The notes under the pieces: model-generated | The model's input: the letters and a program-made list of their open reading frames with translations, nothing else | Databases searched by the model: none | Told to the model about the DNA's origin: nothing | Shown here: one piece after another, positions 1 to 7,916 of the stretch | Position numbering within the stretch: position 1 is the stretch's first letter | Layout: each line of letters starts with the position of its first letter | Origin: Bacteroidota bacterium | GTDB taxonomy: Bacteria; Bacteroidota; Bacteroidia; Chitinophagales; Chitinophagaceae | NCBI GenBank assembly: GCA_018268135.1 | Contig: JAFDXD010000151.1 | Location: 1-36,883, forward strand | Reading direction: 5' to 3' | Length of the DNA stretch: 36,883 nucleotides | Program-made: the position numbers and the translations under genes

Positions 1-263
1 GCAAACTCTTTTGCAAATCCGTCATAATAATCAATAGCGCCAAGGGTATCTTCCAAAAGTTTGAAATGTTCTTTTATTTTCAAAAACTTTTTTTTGTTGT
101 GAATGCCGGCATACAATTTTGCCAAACCCTCCAGCATAAATAATGGCGTACGTGCATTATTGTTATACAACCAAAGTGCTGGGTTTTTATCGGCAATAGC
201 TTGTGCAAATAATGCCTCTAACTTTACTAAATAAAATTCAAAACGTTCACGCCCATGCTTCAT
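1..263 (-). CDS. Unknown protein, 3' part cut by the window edge (possibly CHAD-like)
   Basis: An open frame starts with ATG at 263 and runs leftwards off the window without a stop, giving 87 complete codons of the N-terminus. It begins 11 bases after the stop of the ATP-grasp-like gene, so it is probably the next gene of that operon. The visible part is helical and charged. A stretch with an RTPLFML segment, a basic KKKFLKIKEHFKLLE helix and an LGAIDYYDGF segment loosely recalls the helices of CHAD domains (histidine-rich polyphosphate-binding bundles), but only by pattern and without a decisive motif. I do not recognise the family with any certainty. The full gene would be needed to decide. 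Confidence 0.6.
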   Translation of the reverse strand, partial: MKHGRERFEFYLVKLEALFAQAIADKNPALWLYNNNARTPLFMLEGLAKLYAGIHNKKKFLKIKEHFKLLEDTLGAIDYYDGFAKEF

Positions 264-274
264 AATAATATATT

Positions 275-1465
275 TTATCCTTCTTCAAAAAATGCTACGC
301 CGCCGCCCACCCAGCTCTTATCTTTATTGTACCGGGTGCCTATCATTTTGCCCTTACTTAGCCTTGCCAGATTGTGTACGGCAATGGGCCTTTTCCATTC
401 ATCTTTCCAAAAATAAAATAACCTTATCTCTGCTTTTGCCGGCTCATCCAATGTGGGTATTACAGAAGCATACTGCACTTTCTTTTGCAATATCCAGTTT
501 TCAGGATCTTTTATTTTATCAATATCTTCTTGTGTTACATCTATTACCACACCCATTCCGGCAAAAGAAAATAATGGCTTCAATACATACTCTTCCAGGT
601 TTACAGGCTGCTTTATTTCATTTAAGAAAAATGTGTCGGGCACATAATCATTGTCAATAAAGGGTAGGGTAAATTTACTAATGCGAAAAAACCAATTGGG
701 GTGCGGCATCCACTCTACATCATATTTTTTTGTAAGATCTATTACATTGCCGAGGTTTTGCTGCTGTTGCAAATCGTCAAAAATAAGACGGTTGTAAATC
801 CTTTTTACCTCAGTTTTCTTTCCGTTTAAATCATAATATATTTTATTGCCTTCGGCCTGTAATGCAGTAAGGCAAACGGTTTTAATGCCAAGCAATTGTT
901 CTGTAGCATAAAAATCTATCCTGGTTTTTTGCTGCTCGGGGTATATTTCTAACAGTATCACATTTTCGGGGGCATGGTTTGCAATAATGATATCTTTTAA
1001 TAGGCTGATATAGGTTTGCTTATTGTATCCATTTAAGTAAGGAGAATAGTTTGCAGGTAAATTTGAATATTCGGCCGTAAGCTCGCTATGAAAAGCCTGA
1101 AAAGCAAACAGTGTGGGAAAGCCCTGCATTTCTATCAATTGCGGCTCCATTTCTCCTTCAGTATTTTGGCAAACCCCAAAATCAAATACCAGGCATTGCG
1201 GATGGCTGTCTTCGCCGGGCACTACCAGGTTAGCAGGAATGCTTCTTTGTGTAAGCTCTTTAAAGTTGGGCGATACTAATACATCAATGATATCTTCACA
1301 AGCCGCCAGCATTTTATTTTTAAAATCTTTTTGAATAAATACCGGTGTTTCTGCCAGCCTGAATTCTAATGAGCCCGGGTGTATGGCTTCTATTTTTTTT
1401 ACATATTCATTATATTTTTCTTCTGTAAATTCTTCATTGAATTTTTTCCTGAGTATTTTATCCAT
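275..1465 (-). CDS. ATP-grasp-like protein of unknown substrate
   Basis: This 396-residue soluble protein has no signal peptide or membrane segment. The second half carries features of an ATP-grasp fold: a strand with a lysine followed by a glycine-containing loop (YVLKPLFSFAGMGVVI, about residues 291-306), then WILQKK and, near 345, AEIRLFYFW. The C-terminus ends with a GKMIGTRYNKDKSW segment and a triple glycine. ATP-grasp enzymes join a carboxylate to an amine or thiol through an acyl-phosphate, so a ligase role is plausible but the substrate cannot be read from the sequence. It lies downstream of a class I glutamine amidotransferase on the same strand (245 bases away) and 11 bases before another gene, which suggests a joint pathway. 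The family assignment is by motif reading only; ATP-dependent carboxylate-amine ligase is the best guess. Confidence 0.6.
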   Translation of the reverse strand: MDKILRKKFNEEFTEEKYNEYVKKIEAIHPGSLEFRLAETPVFIQKDFKNKMLAACEDIIDVLVSPNFKELTQRSIPANLVVPGEDSHPQCLVFDFGVCQNTEGEMEPQLIEMQGFPTLFAFQAFHSELTAEYSNLPANYSPYLNGYNKQTYISLLKDIIIANHAPENVILLEIYPEQQKTRIDFYATEQLLGIKTVCLTALQAEGNKIYYDLNGKKTEVKRIYNRLIFDDLQQQQNLGNVIDLTKKYDVEWMPHPNWFFRISKFTLPFIDNDYVPDTFFLNEIKQPVNLEEYVLKPLFSFAGMGVVIDVTQEDIDKIKDPENWILQKKVQYASVIPTLDEPAKAEIRLFYFWKDEWKRPIAVHNLARLSKGKMIGTRYNKDKSWVGGGVAFFEEG

Positions 1466-1710
1466 TGCTCTATATTGAAGTGTTGAAAAATTGTATTCCT
1501 ATAAAGATAAAAAAGTTTCGGCATTGCTCCATAAAGCCTTTGCATAAAACTATACCATGCCCTTCAGGGCCTGCGAATATTGACTTAATAAATAATATAG
1601 AAGAATAGGGTTAGGTAAAATGAGTACAAAACAAAAACCTAATAACAATAAAGGTTTGGTATCAAAATAACTAATCCTCAAGAAGAATATTGCTAAAGAA
1701 ATTTGTCATT

Positions 1711-2556
1711 TTATACTTCTGCCAGTTGCATTTTATTTACGGCATTGTTTAAAAAATTAGGCAGCACATGTGCATAGGTGTACATAATTTTTTCAGGGTC
1801 GCTCAGTTGGTCAATCATTGATTGCCATTTGGCTTCGCCATGATTTTCTATCACTGTTTTTTTACGTTCAGGAGTTTGCAGATGTAGGCTCATACCTACC
1901 GCATCTGCCTCCGGGTGAAACTGTGTGCCAATCATATTTTCATTAAATCTTACCGCCATAATGGCTCTCTCTAATGGTATATGTGGCCGGGCTTTTTCTA
2001 TGGCCAATATACTTGCGCCCATGCTGCGTATGCGATTGTGATGCGGTTGCGTTACCTGATAATCCCGGCTGTCCACTGCATAAAAAGGATCTTTTAGCCC
2101 CTCAAAAATAATTTCATTTTCTGCATCGTGCAGGTAATGAATCGGAAACACACCAAACGATGTACTTTGCCTTTTAGATACCAATGCAATTTTATATTGC
2201 CTGCATACCAGTTGAAAAGAATGACAAATTAAAAATATTTTTTTCTTGATAATATTGGCCGGGTTGTTATTGTATTTTTCTACTTGCTGCAGCCAGTTAA
2301 AATATACCTGCTCCCATTGGCTGCCCTCGCTATCTAATGGGCTGCCGGGGCCGCCTGTAGAGATGTAAACATCATAATCGAGCCCGGGAGCTTCATTCTT
2401 AAGCCGCACATCGTATTCATCTTTGTGCAAGGTCATCCCGTTTATTTCAGCAAATTGGTTTAGTATTTCTCTTATGCATCGCATCCCCTGGTTATCGGCT
2501 CCTTCATACATATCCAGTATAGCTACTCTTAGCTCGTTCTTTTCAAGTGAATTCAT
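1711..2556 (-). CDS. Class I glutamine amidotransferase family protein
   Basis: A single GATase1 domain of 281 residues. The nucleophile elbow is ICHSFQ with Cys111, preceded by the oxyanion region STGGPGSP (residues 66-73). The other triad residues lie in FHPEAD (His214, Glu216). GATase1 domains release ammonia from glutamine and pass it to a partner synthase. Here there is no fused synthase domain, so the acceptor enzyme is probably separate; the ATP-grasp-like gene downstream on the same strand is the obvious candidate. The length exceeds a bare GATase (about 190-240) because of N- and C-terminal helical additions. It resembles the 'GMP synthase-like' stand-alone amidotransferases but lacks the GuaA C-terminal half. 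Alternative: a gamma-glutamyl hydrolase-type peptidase using the same fold. Confidence 0.8.
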   Translation of the reverse strand: MNSLEKNELRVAILDMYEGADNQGMRCIREILNQFAEINGMTLHKDEYDVRLKNEAPGLDYDVYISTGGPGSPLDSEGSQWEQVYFNWLQQVEKYNNNPANIIKKKIFLICHSFQLVCRQYKIALVSKRQSTSFGVFPIHYLHDAENEIIFEGLKDPFYAVDSRDYQVTQPHHNRIRSMGASILAIEKARPHIPLERAIMAVRFNENMIGTQFHPEADAVGMSLHLQTPERKKTVIENHGEAKWQSMIDQLSDPEKIMYTYAHVLPNFLNNAVNKMQLAEV

Positions 2557-2776
2557 GCGCCAAACTTAATATATTTTTAACATTTAGCTTTTTCGACAAG
2601 CATTTTTTTTATCAACGATTGTGTACAAATAACAGCAATTATAGGGCATAGAGCAGGTTTCTACCATCTAAAAACGCATAGGGTCAACAATAGATTGTAT
2701 GGAATCCTAATATTTAGTAACGCAGTTTTTACCAACAATACCCTGTTAAACCCTTCCTTTCCACCAAATTATAAAT

Positions 2777-2784
2777 TACCTTTG
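2777..2784 (+). promoter_or_regulatory. Bacteroidota -7 promoter box before rimO
   Basis: TACCTTTG matches the TAnnTTTG -7 consensus of Bacteroidota primary sigma factors and ends 10 bases before the rimO ATG. A T-rich stretch at 2758-2760 stands where a -33 TTTG-like element would be, but it is a poor match. Confidence 0.5.
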
Positions 2785-2794
2785 CACACTTATT

Positions 2795-4102
2795 ATGAAG
2801 ACAAAAAGCATAAAAAAAGATAAAGTAAACATCATTACTCTGGGCTGTAGCAAAAATATGGTTGACAGCGAAGTGCTTAGTGGGCAATTGCTTGCAAATG
2901 ATATTACTACCGTTCATGAAAATGCTAAACTCGATCATAATATAGTAATTATTAATACCTGCGGCTTTATAGATAAAGCAAAAGAAGAAAGTATCAACAC
3001 TATTTTAGATAATGTAGAGCTAAAAAAGAAAGGCAGGCTCGATAAAGTATATGTAACCGGTTGCCTAAGCGAGCGATACAAAAAAAATTTAGAAACCGAA
3101 ATACCTGAGGTAGATGCATTTTTCGGCACTATGGAGCTGCCCCTGATTTTAAAAAAATTTGAAGCGGATTACAAAGGAGAGTTAATTGGAGAAAGATTGC
3201 TGAGTACTCCGCAACATTATGCCTACATAAAAATTAGCGAAGGTTGCAACCGCACCTGCGCTTTTTGCGCCATCCCACTCATGCGTGGCAAACATGTAAG
3301 CCGCAGCATAGAAAGCATTGTAGCCGAAGCAACCCAACTGGTGCAAAGAGGCGTAAAAGAAGTAATGCTCATAGCACAGGAGCTTACTTATTATGGCCTT
3401 GATATTTATAAAAAAAGAGAATTGCCAAAACTTTTGCATGCGTTGGCCGATATTAAAGGCCTGGAGTGGATTCGCCTGCATTATGCATACCCTTCAAAAT
3501 TTCCTTTAGAAATTATTGATGTAATGAAAGAGCGTGAAAATATTTGTAACTATCTCGATATGCCGTTGCAACACGCTTCTAACAATATGTTGAATGCCAT
3601 GAAGCGGCAAATAAGCAGGGAAGAAATGGAAGATTTAATTGGCAACATAAGGGCTAAGTTGCCGGGTATTTGCCTGCGTACTACATTGATAGCAGGTTTT
3701 CCGGGCGAAACCAGAGATGATGTGGAAGAGCTAAAAACATTTTTACAAAAAATGCGCTTTGACAGGGTGGGAATATTTACTTACAGCCACGAAGAAGATA
3801 CAAGCGCACACAACCTTGTTGATAATATTTCAGCAGAAGAAAAAGAAGAAAGGGCACAGGAAATAATGGAAGTACAACAGGGAATTTCATTAGAAAAAAA
3901 TGAAGAAAAAGTAGGAAAAATTTTTAAAGTAATTATTGATAAAAAAGAAGCCGGCAGGTATCTTGGCCGCACCGAGTTTGATAGTGTAGAAGTAGATAAT
4001 GAAGTAATCATCCAAAGTGATACAGCCCTAAAGCCGGGCCAATTTGTAAATGTAAAAATTACAAAAGCCTACGATTATGATGTAGAAGGAGAAGTAGTGT
4101 AA
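2795..4102 (+). CDS. rimO: Ribosomal protein S12 methylthiotransferase RimO
   Basis: A radical SAM methylthiotransferase that inserts sulfur and a methyl group on a conserved aspartate of ribosomal protein S12. The N-terminal UPF0004 domain holds the three cysteines for the auxiliary iron-sulfur cluster (Cys18, Cys56, Cys90). The radical SAM motif CxxxCxxC follows (Cys151, Cys155, Cys158), and a TRAM domain occupies the last ~65 residues. At 435 residues it has the normal family length. The LGCSKNMVDSE start and the GEGCNRTCAFCAIP-type segment fit RimO rather than the tRNA enzyme MiaB. The start is fixed by the TACCTTTG box 10 bases upstream and by the usual N-terminus. It appears monocistronic: a 122-base gap with a strong palindrome separates it from bshC. 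Confidence 0.96.
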   Translation: MKTKSIKKDKVNIITLGCSKNMVDSEVLSGQLLANDITTVHENAKLDHNIVIINTCGFIDKAKEESINTILDNVELKKKGRLDKVYVTGCLSERYKKNLETEIPEVDAFFGTMELPLILKKFEADYKGELIGERLLSTPQHYAYIKISEGCNRTCAFCAIPLMRGKHVSRSIESIVAEATQLVQRGVKEVMLIAQELTYYGLDIYKKRELPKLLHALADIKGLEWIRLHYAYPSKFPLEIIDVMKERENICNYLDMPLQHASNNMLNAMKRQISREEMEDLIGNIRAKLPGICLRTTLIAGFPGETRDDVEELKTFLQKMRFDRVGIFTYSHEEDTSAHNLVDNISAEEKEERAQEIMEVQQGISLEKNEEKVGKIFKVIIDKKEAGRYLGRTEFDSVEVDNEVIIQSDTALKPGQFVNVKITKAYDYDVEGEVV

Positions 4103-4114
4103 AAAATATTTTGG

Positions 4115-4188
4115 GCGTTTACGGGCTTTCCGCTGCAATCTTTTTGTTTTAGAAAAACAAAAAGGATTTCCGCTTCAATCCCTAACGC
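4115..4188 (+). repeat. Palindrome flanked by direct repeats (structured intergenic element)
   Basis: A perfect 11-bp stem (4140-4150 with 4154-4164, loop AGA) is flanked on both sides by nearly identical direct repeats, TTTCCGCTGCAATC at 4127-4140 and TTTCCGCTTCAATC at 4167-4180 (13 of 14 equal). An outer 5-bp pair, GCGTT at 4115-4119 with AACGC at 4184-4188, closes the unit. The element lies between rimO and bshC and could end rimO transcription, although no T-run follows the stem on the plus strand. From memory of other Bacteroidota genomes I believe this kind of unit recurs between genes; that is recollection, not a search. Only one copy is visible in this window. Confidence 0.6.
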
Positions 4189-4224
4189 ACCGGCAGATAG
4201 TCAATAATATTATACAGAAAATAA

Positions 4225-5823
4225 ATGAATGTAACAGCCAGCCATATACCTTACAGCCATACAAATGCATTTTCTACAATGGTGCTGGATTATTTACATG
4301 ATGCACCCGGCCTTCGGCCATTTTATCAACACAAGCCTACCTTAGATGGCATAAAGCAAGCCATTGAAGAAAGAAAAAATTTTAAGTACAACAGGGCGTT
4401 GTTGGTAGAGCAACTACAAAAACAATACCATGCAATTGCCACTACAGATGCCGTAAAGCATAATATTGAAGCGCTTTTGAGCGAAAATACATTTACAATT
4501 TGTACTGCCCATCAGCCCAATATTTTTACAGGCCATCTTTATTTTATTTATAAAATTTTACATGCCATCAAGCTGGCAGCTACATTAAAAGAGCAGCTAA
4601 GCCAATACAATTTTGTGCCGGTATATTACATTGGTAGCGAAGATGCAGACCTGCAAGAGCTGGGAGAAGTATGCATCAATACCAAAAAATATCAATGGCA
4701 TACAAAGCAAACCGGGGCTGTAGGCAGAATGAAGGTAGATAAAGAATTATTAAAAATAATTGATGAAATAGAAGGGCAGATAAGCATTGACCCTTATGGA
4801 AAAGAAATAATGGATAGCGTAAGGTCGGCTTATTCTATCCATAAAACTATAGAGCAGGCAACTTTTGAATTTACCAATACATTATTTGCCAGTTATGGTT
4901 TAGTGGTACTGATGCCGGATAATGCAGCGCTGAAAAAAGAATATAGCCAGATTATGTGGCAGGAGCTTACAAATAATTTTTCTGCAAAAGCGGTAGCAGA
5001 CACAGTTTCAGAGCTTCCATCATCGTACAAAGTGCAGGCTGCCGGTAGGGATATTAATTTATTTTATTTGTTAGATGATAGCCGACAGAGAATAGAAAAG
5101 GCTGGAGATGTTTGGAAAATTGTACATACCAATAAGCATTTTACCAAAGATGAATTATTTCAAGATTTACAAAATAACCCCGAGCGGTATAGCCCCAATG
5201 TAATATTGCGGCCGGTTTACCAGGAGATGATTTTACCCAATATTGCATTTATAGGTGGTGGTGGTGAGCTGGCTTATTGGTTAGAGTTAAAAAAAGTTTT
5301 TGAGCAGGCAAAAGTACCATACCCGGTATTGGTATTACGCAATTCCTTTATGCTGGTAAATAAAAAGAATGCAAATGCTATGGCAAAATTATCGCTGCCG
5401 GCAGAAGATTTTTTTTCTCCGGTGCTCGATATAATAAATACAATAGTAAAAAAAGCATCGGAGCATCAATGGAGCCTGGAGGAAGAAAAAGCCGGATTAA
5501 AAAAACTGTACCATGCAATACAAACGGCTGCAAGGCAGGCAGATACTACATTACAAGCACATGTGGAGGCATTGCAGGTACAAGCCTTAAAAAAAGTAGA
5601 GGCATTAGAAAACAAAATGCTTAAAGCAGCCCGCCATAAATTTGATGCAGAGCAACGGCAGGTAAATAAATTAAAGCAGGCATTATTTCCGGGCAATAAC
5701 CTGCAGGAAAGAGTGGACAATATTTTGCCTTACTATAGCATGTACGGAAAAAATATTTTAGAGGCATTGTATCAACATTCTAATGCACTGCAACAGGATT
5801 TTACCATTTTAACCGAAGAATAA
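4225..5823 (+). CDS. bshC: Bacillithiol biosynthesis cysteine-adding enzyme BshC
   Basis: The last enzyme of bacillithiol synthesis, adding cysteine to glucosaminyl-malate. The 532-residue length fits the family. Recognisable segments are CTAHQPNIFTGHLYFIYKI (about residues 93-111), the VPVYYIGSEDADLQELGE block (131-148), a nucleotide-fold centre with VLRPVYQEMILPNIAFIGGGGELAYW, and a long coiled-coil-like helix before the C-terminus (about 440-500). These are hallmarks of BshC. The other genes, bshA (glycosyltransferase) and bshB (PIG-L deacetylase), are not adjacent, so the pathway is split on this chromosome. ruvX follows after 7 bases and is probably co-transcribed. The start at 4225 gives the normal N-terminus; no Shine-Dalgarno sequence is visible. 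Confidence 0.93.
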   Translation: MNVTASHIPYSHTNAFSTMVLDYLHDAPGLRPFYQHKPTLDGIKQAIEERKNFKYNRALLVEQLQKQYHAIATTDAVKHNIEALLSENTFTICTAHQPNIFTGHLYFIYKILHAIKLAATLKEQLSQYNFVPVYYIGSEDADLQELGEVCINTKKYQWHTKQTGAVGRMKVDKELLKIIDEIEGQISIDPYGKEIMDSVRSAYSIHKTIEQATFEFTNTLFASYGLVVLMPDNAALKKEYSQIMWQELTNNFSAKAVADTVSELPSSYKVQAAGRDINLFYLLDDSRQRIEKAGDVWKIVHTNKHFTKDELFQDLQNNPERYSPNVILRPVYQEMILPNIAFIGGGGELAYWLELKKVFEQAKVPYPVLVLRNSFMLVNKKNANAMAKLSLPAEDFFSPVLDIINTIVKKASEHQWSLEEEKAGLKKLYHAIQTAARQADTTLQAHVEALQVQALKKVEALENKMLKAARHKFDAEQRQVNKLKQALFPGNNLQERVDNILPYYSMYGKNILEALYQHSNALQQDFTILTEE

Positions 5824-5830
5824 TACAAGT

Positions 5831-6244
5831 ATGGCAAGAATAATGGCAATAGATTATGGAGGAAAGCGTACAGGCATTGCCGTTACTGACCCTATGCAAC
5901 TGATTGCTACAGGGCTTGCCACCATTGCTTCGGCAGAATTAATACCTTTTTTAAAAAAATATTTTGCAGCCGAAAAAGTAGAACTCATTGTAATTGGCCT
6001 TCCCAAAAATTGGGATGAGTCTGCAACACATGGTACCGCTCTGGCCGAAAATGCTATCCGTACTATTCAAAAAGAATTTCCGGAAATGCCTGTAAAAACT
6101 GTGGATGAGCGCTTTACCTCCAAAATGGCAAAAGATGCCATGCTGCAAATGGGTATGAAGAAAAAAGACAGGCAAAATAAAAAAAATGTAGATGAAATAG
6201 CAGCAACCATTATGCTGCAGGATTATATGCAAAGCAGGCAATAG
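5831..6244 (+). CDS. ruvX: Holliday junction resolvase-like protein RuvX (YqgF)
   Basis: A 137-residue RNase H-fold protein of the YqgF/RuvX family, linked to 16S rRNA 5' processing and, in some bacteria, Holliday junction resolution. The N-terminal MAIDYGGKRTGIAVTD segment carries the first acidic metal-binding residue (Asp8). IGLPKNWDES, VDERFTS and the C-terminal KKNVDEIAATIML supply the other conserved acidic positions. The length is typical. It starts 7 bases after the bshC stop, which implies one transcript. def follows after 63 bases and has its own promoter-like box. Confidence 0.94.
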   Translation: MARIMAIDYGGKRTGIAVTDPMQLIATGLATIASAELIPFLKKYFAAEKVELIVIGLPKNWDESATHGTALAENAIRTIQKEFPEMPVKTVDERFTSKMAKDAMLQMGMKKKDRQNKKNVDEIAATIMLQDYMQSRQ

Positions 6245-6265
6245 GGCTATTTAGTAGCTATGCTT

Positions 6266-6273
6266 TACCTTTG
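6266..6273 (+). promoter_or_regulatory. Bacteroidota -7 promoter box before def
   Basis: TACCTTTG, followed by GCAGGGATAG, lies 34 bases before the def ATG and directly after the ruvX stop. It matches TAnnTTTG. I see no clear -33 TTTG at the expected distance, so def may also be read through from ruvX. Confidence 0.4.
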
Positions 6274-6307
6274 CAGGGATAGTTAATATATTAATTTTTT
6301 TGTAGAG

Positions 6308-6889
6308 ATGATTTTACCAATTGTAGCCTATGGCTCACCGGTTTTAAGAAAAGTAGCCTCAGATATTACACCGGATTATCCCGGTCTTCAAAAGCTGATA
6401 GAAGATATGTGGGAAACCATGTACAACAGTAATGGCGTGGGCCTGGCTGCACCGCAAATTAATAAAGATATCCGCCTATTTGTGATGGATAGCATGCAGA
6501 TATTTACAAATGATGACGATGGGGAAACAGATAATTATCCTGATAAACCCGGCTATAAAGGCGTTTTTATTAATGCACACATCAGCAGCCTGCAAGGGGA
6601 GCAGTGGAGCTATAATGAGGGCTGCCTCAGTATTCCAAAAATACGGGAAGATATTTTGAGAAATCAAACTGTCACGTTGGATTATGTAGATGAAAATTTT
6701 ATTCCCCACAGCAAAACTTTTAATGGTATTTCGGCAAGAGTTATTTTGCATGAGTATGACCATACTGATGGCAAACTATTTATTGATTATGTAAAACCCC
6801 TGAAACGTACTTTGATGAAACGTAAGCTGGAAGATATAAGCAAGGGCAAAATAAAAGTTGATTACCGGATGGTTTTCCCCAAGGGTTGA
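6308..6889 (+). CDS. def: Peptide deformylase
   Basis: Removes the formyl group from the N-terminal methionine of new proteins; a cytosolic Fe/Zn enzyme. All three family motifs are present: GVGLAAPQI (residues 43-51), EGCLSIP (104-110, metal ligand Cys106) and HEYDH (148-152, ligands His148 and His152, catalytic Glu149). The length of 193 is normal. A short acidic insertion (about residues 66-80, NDDDGETDNYPD) precedes the second motif; such inserts are common in this group. It lies between ruvX and a secreted protein on the same strand. Confidence 0.97.
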   Translation: MILPIVAYGSPVLRKVASDITPDYPGLQKLIEDMWETMYNSNGVGLAAPQINKDIRLFVMDSMQIFTNDDDGETDNYPDKPGYKGVFINAHISSLQGEQWSYNEGCLSIPKIREDILRNQTVTLDYVDENFIPHSKTFNGISARVILHEYDHTDGKLFIDYVKPLKRTLMKRKLEDISKGKIKVDYRMVFPKG

Positions 6890-6931
6890 AATTTATCTTT
6901 TTATTTTAAAACATTATAATAATTTGCAGGG

Positions 6932-7855
6932 ATGAAATTTTTTTTCATACCTGTTTTTTTTATTAGCTGCAGCCTGCATGGACTTGCACAGCAACATACA
7001 GATACCAGTATTGTTGGCAGCAAAGTAATTACGCTCAGTACTGTAGTGGTTGATAACAAATTGAATGTACCATCATTTATAGAACGTATAAAGAACGATA
7101 GCAGCTTTTACAAAGCTTTTAAAAACCTGCGAATTATTGGCTACAGTGCTATTAACGATATCAGGATGCTACATAAAGATGGCAGCCTGAGAGCTTCTTT
7201 GAGAAGCCGCACCAGACAATATCGTAGCGGCAACTGCCGAAAAATGCAAACCCTTGAAGAAGCAGTAACCGGCGATTTTTATACAAGTGAACATGAGTAT
7301 AATTATTACACTGCACAGATGTATGCTTCCCTTTTTTTTACAAAAGATTCTGTATGCGGCGAAAATAATATTGTGGCGGGCACTAACTTTTCTACCTCCG
7401 GAAAAAGTGGAATAGAAAAGCACAAAGAACAATTGAAAATGCTTTTTTTTAACCCCGGCAAAAGAATTAGCGGCCTGCCATTTATGAGTAATAAAACCGC
7501 TATTTACGATGATGATATGGCAGATGATTATAATATGGATATTGACATGGGGCCTTACAATAATATCAACTGCTTTATTTTTACGCAAAAAGTAAAGCCG
7601 GGCTACGAAGATGATGTAGTGGTGGATGAAATGATTACCTGGTTTAATGCAGATACTTATGAAGTAGTTGCCAGAAAATATTCATTAAGTTATGATGCTC
7701 TATTTTATGATTTTAAAGTAGATATGCAAGTAGAAATGACCAACTTTAAAGGGCTTACCGTACCCAATTTAATCCGATATAATGGCAACTGGAAAGCGGT
7801 AACAAAAAAAAGGGAGAGAGGCGTTTTTACTGCCACGCTTTTTGATTTTAATTAA
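6932..7855 (+). CDS. Secreted protein of unknown function
   Basis: I do not recognise this 307-residue family. An N-terminal signal peptide is clear: MKFFFIPVFFISCSLHGLAQ, with cleavage likely after LAQ. No catalytic motif stands out in the mature part. It begins with a segment like the conserved opening of Bacteroidota proteins that carry a 'FIERIKNDSSFYKAFKNLRIIGYSA' type region, then alternates short strands and acidic loops (DDDMADDYNMDIDMG at about 190-204). The C-terminal half reads like a beta-rich, lipoprotein-carrier-like or DUF-type domain (FNADTYEVVARKYSLSYDALFYDFKVDMQVEM). It follows def by 42 bases and ends at a strong terminator. Likely periplasmic or outer-membrane associated. 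Confidence 0.75.
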   Translation: MKFFFIPVFFISCSLHGLAQQHTDTSIVGSKVITLSTVVVDNKLNVPSFIERIKNDSSFYKAFKNLRIIGYSAINDIRMLHKDGSLRASLRSRTRQYRSGNCRKMQTLEEAVTGDFYTSEHEYNYYTAQMYASLFFTKDSVCGENNIVAGTNFSTSGKSGIEKHKEQLKMLFFNPGKRISGLPFMSNKTAIYDDDMADDYNMDIDMGPYNNINCFIFTQKVKPGYEDDVVVDEMITWFNADTYEVVARKYSLSYDALFYDFKVDMQVEMTNFKGLTVPNLIRYNGNWKAVTKKRERGVFTATLFDFN

Positions 7856-7861
7856 ATAAAA

Positions 7862-7892
7862 AATCCGAAGGCAAGTGCCTCCGGATTTTTTT
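7862..7892. terminator. Bidirectional intrinsic terminator
   Basis: Stem 7862-7873 with 7876-7887 (11 of 12 pairs, one A/C mismatch) followed by a seven-T run at 7886-7892; an A-run precedes the stem at 7857-7863, so it works on both strands. It separates the convergent secreted-protein gene (plus) and the M49 peptidase gene (minus). Confidence 0.85.
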
Positions 7893-7916
7893 GAGAACAT
7901 TATTTTGCAATGCCTG

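Noticed and set aside
1559-1570. GCCCTTCAGGGC as a terminator
   Set aside because: A five-pair stem with a two-base loop and no T-run on either strand; too weak.
1620-1670. Short plus-strand frame of 16 codons, rich in Lys, Asn and Gln, in the gap between the amidotransferase and ATP-grasp-like genes
   Set aside because: Too short, not near a clear promoter or hairpin, and antisense to a probable operon; chance is the simpler explanation.
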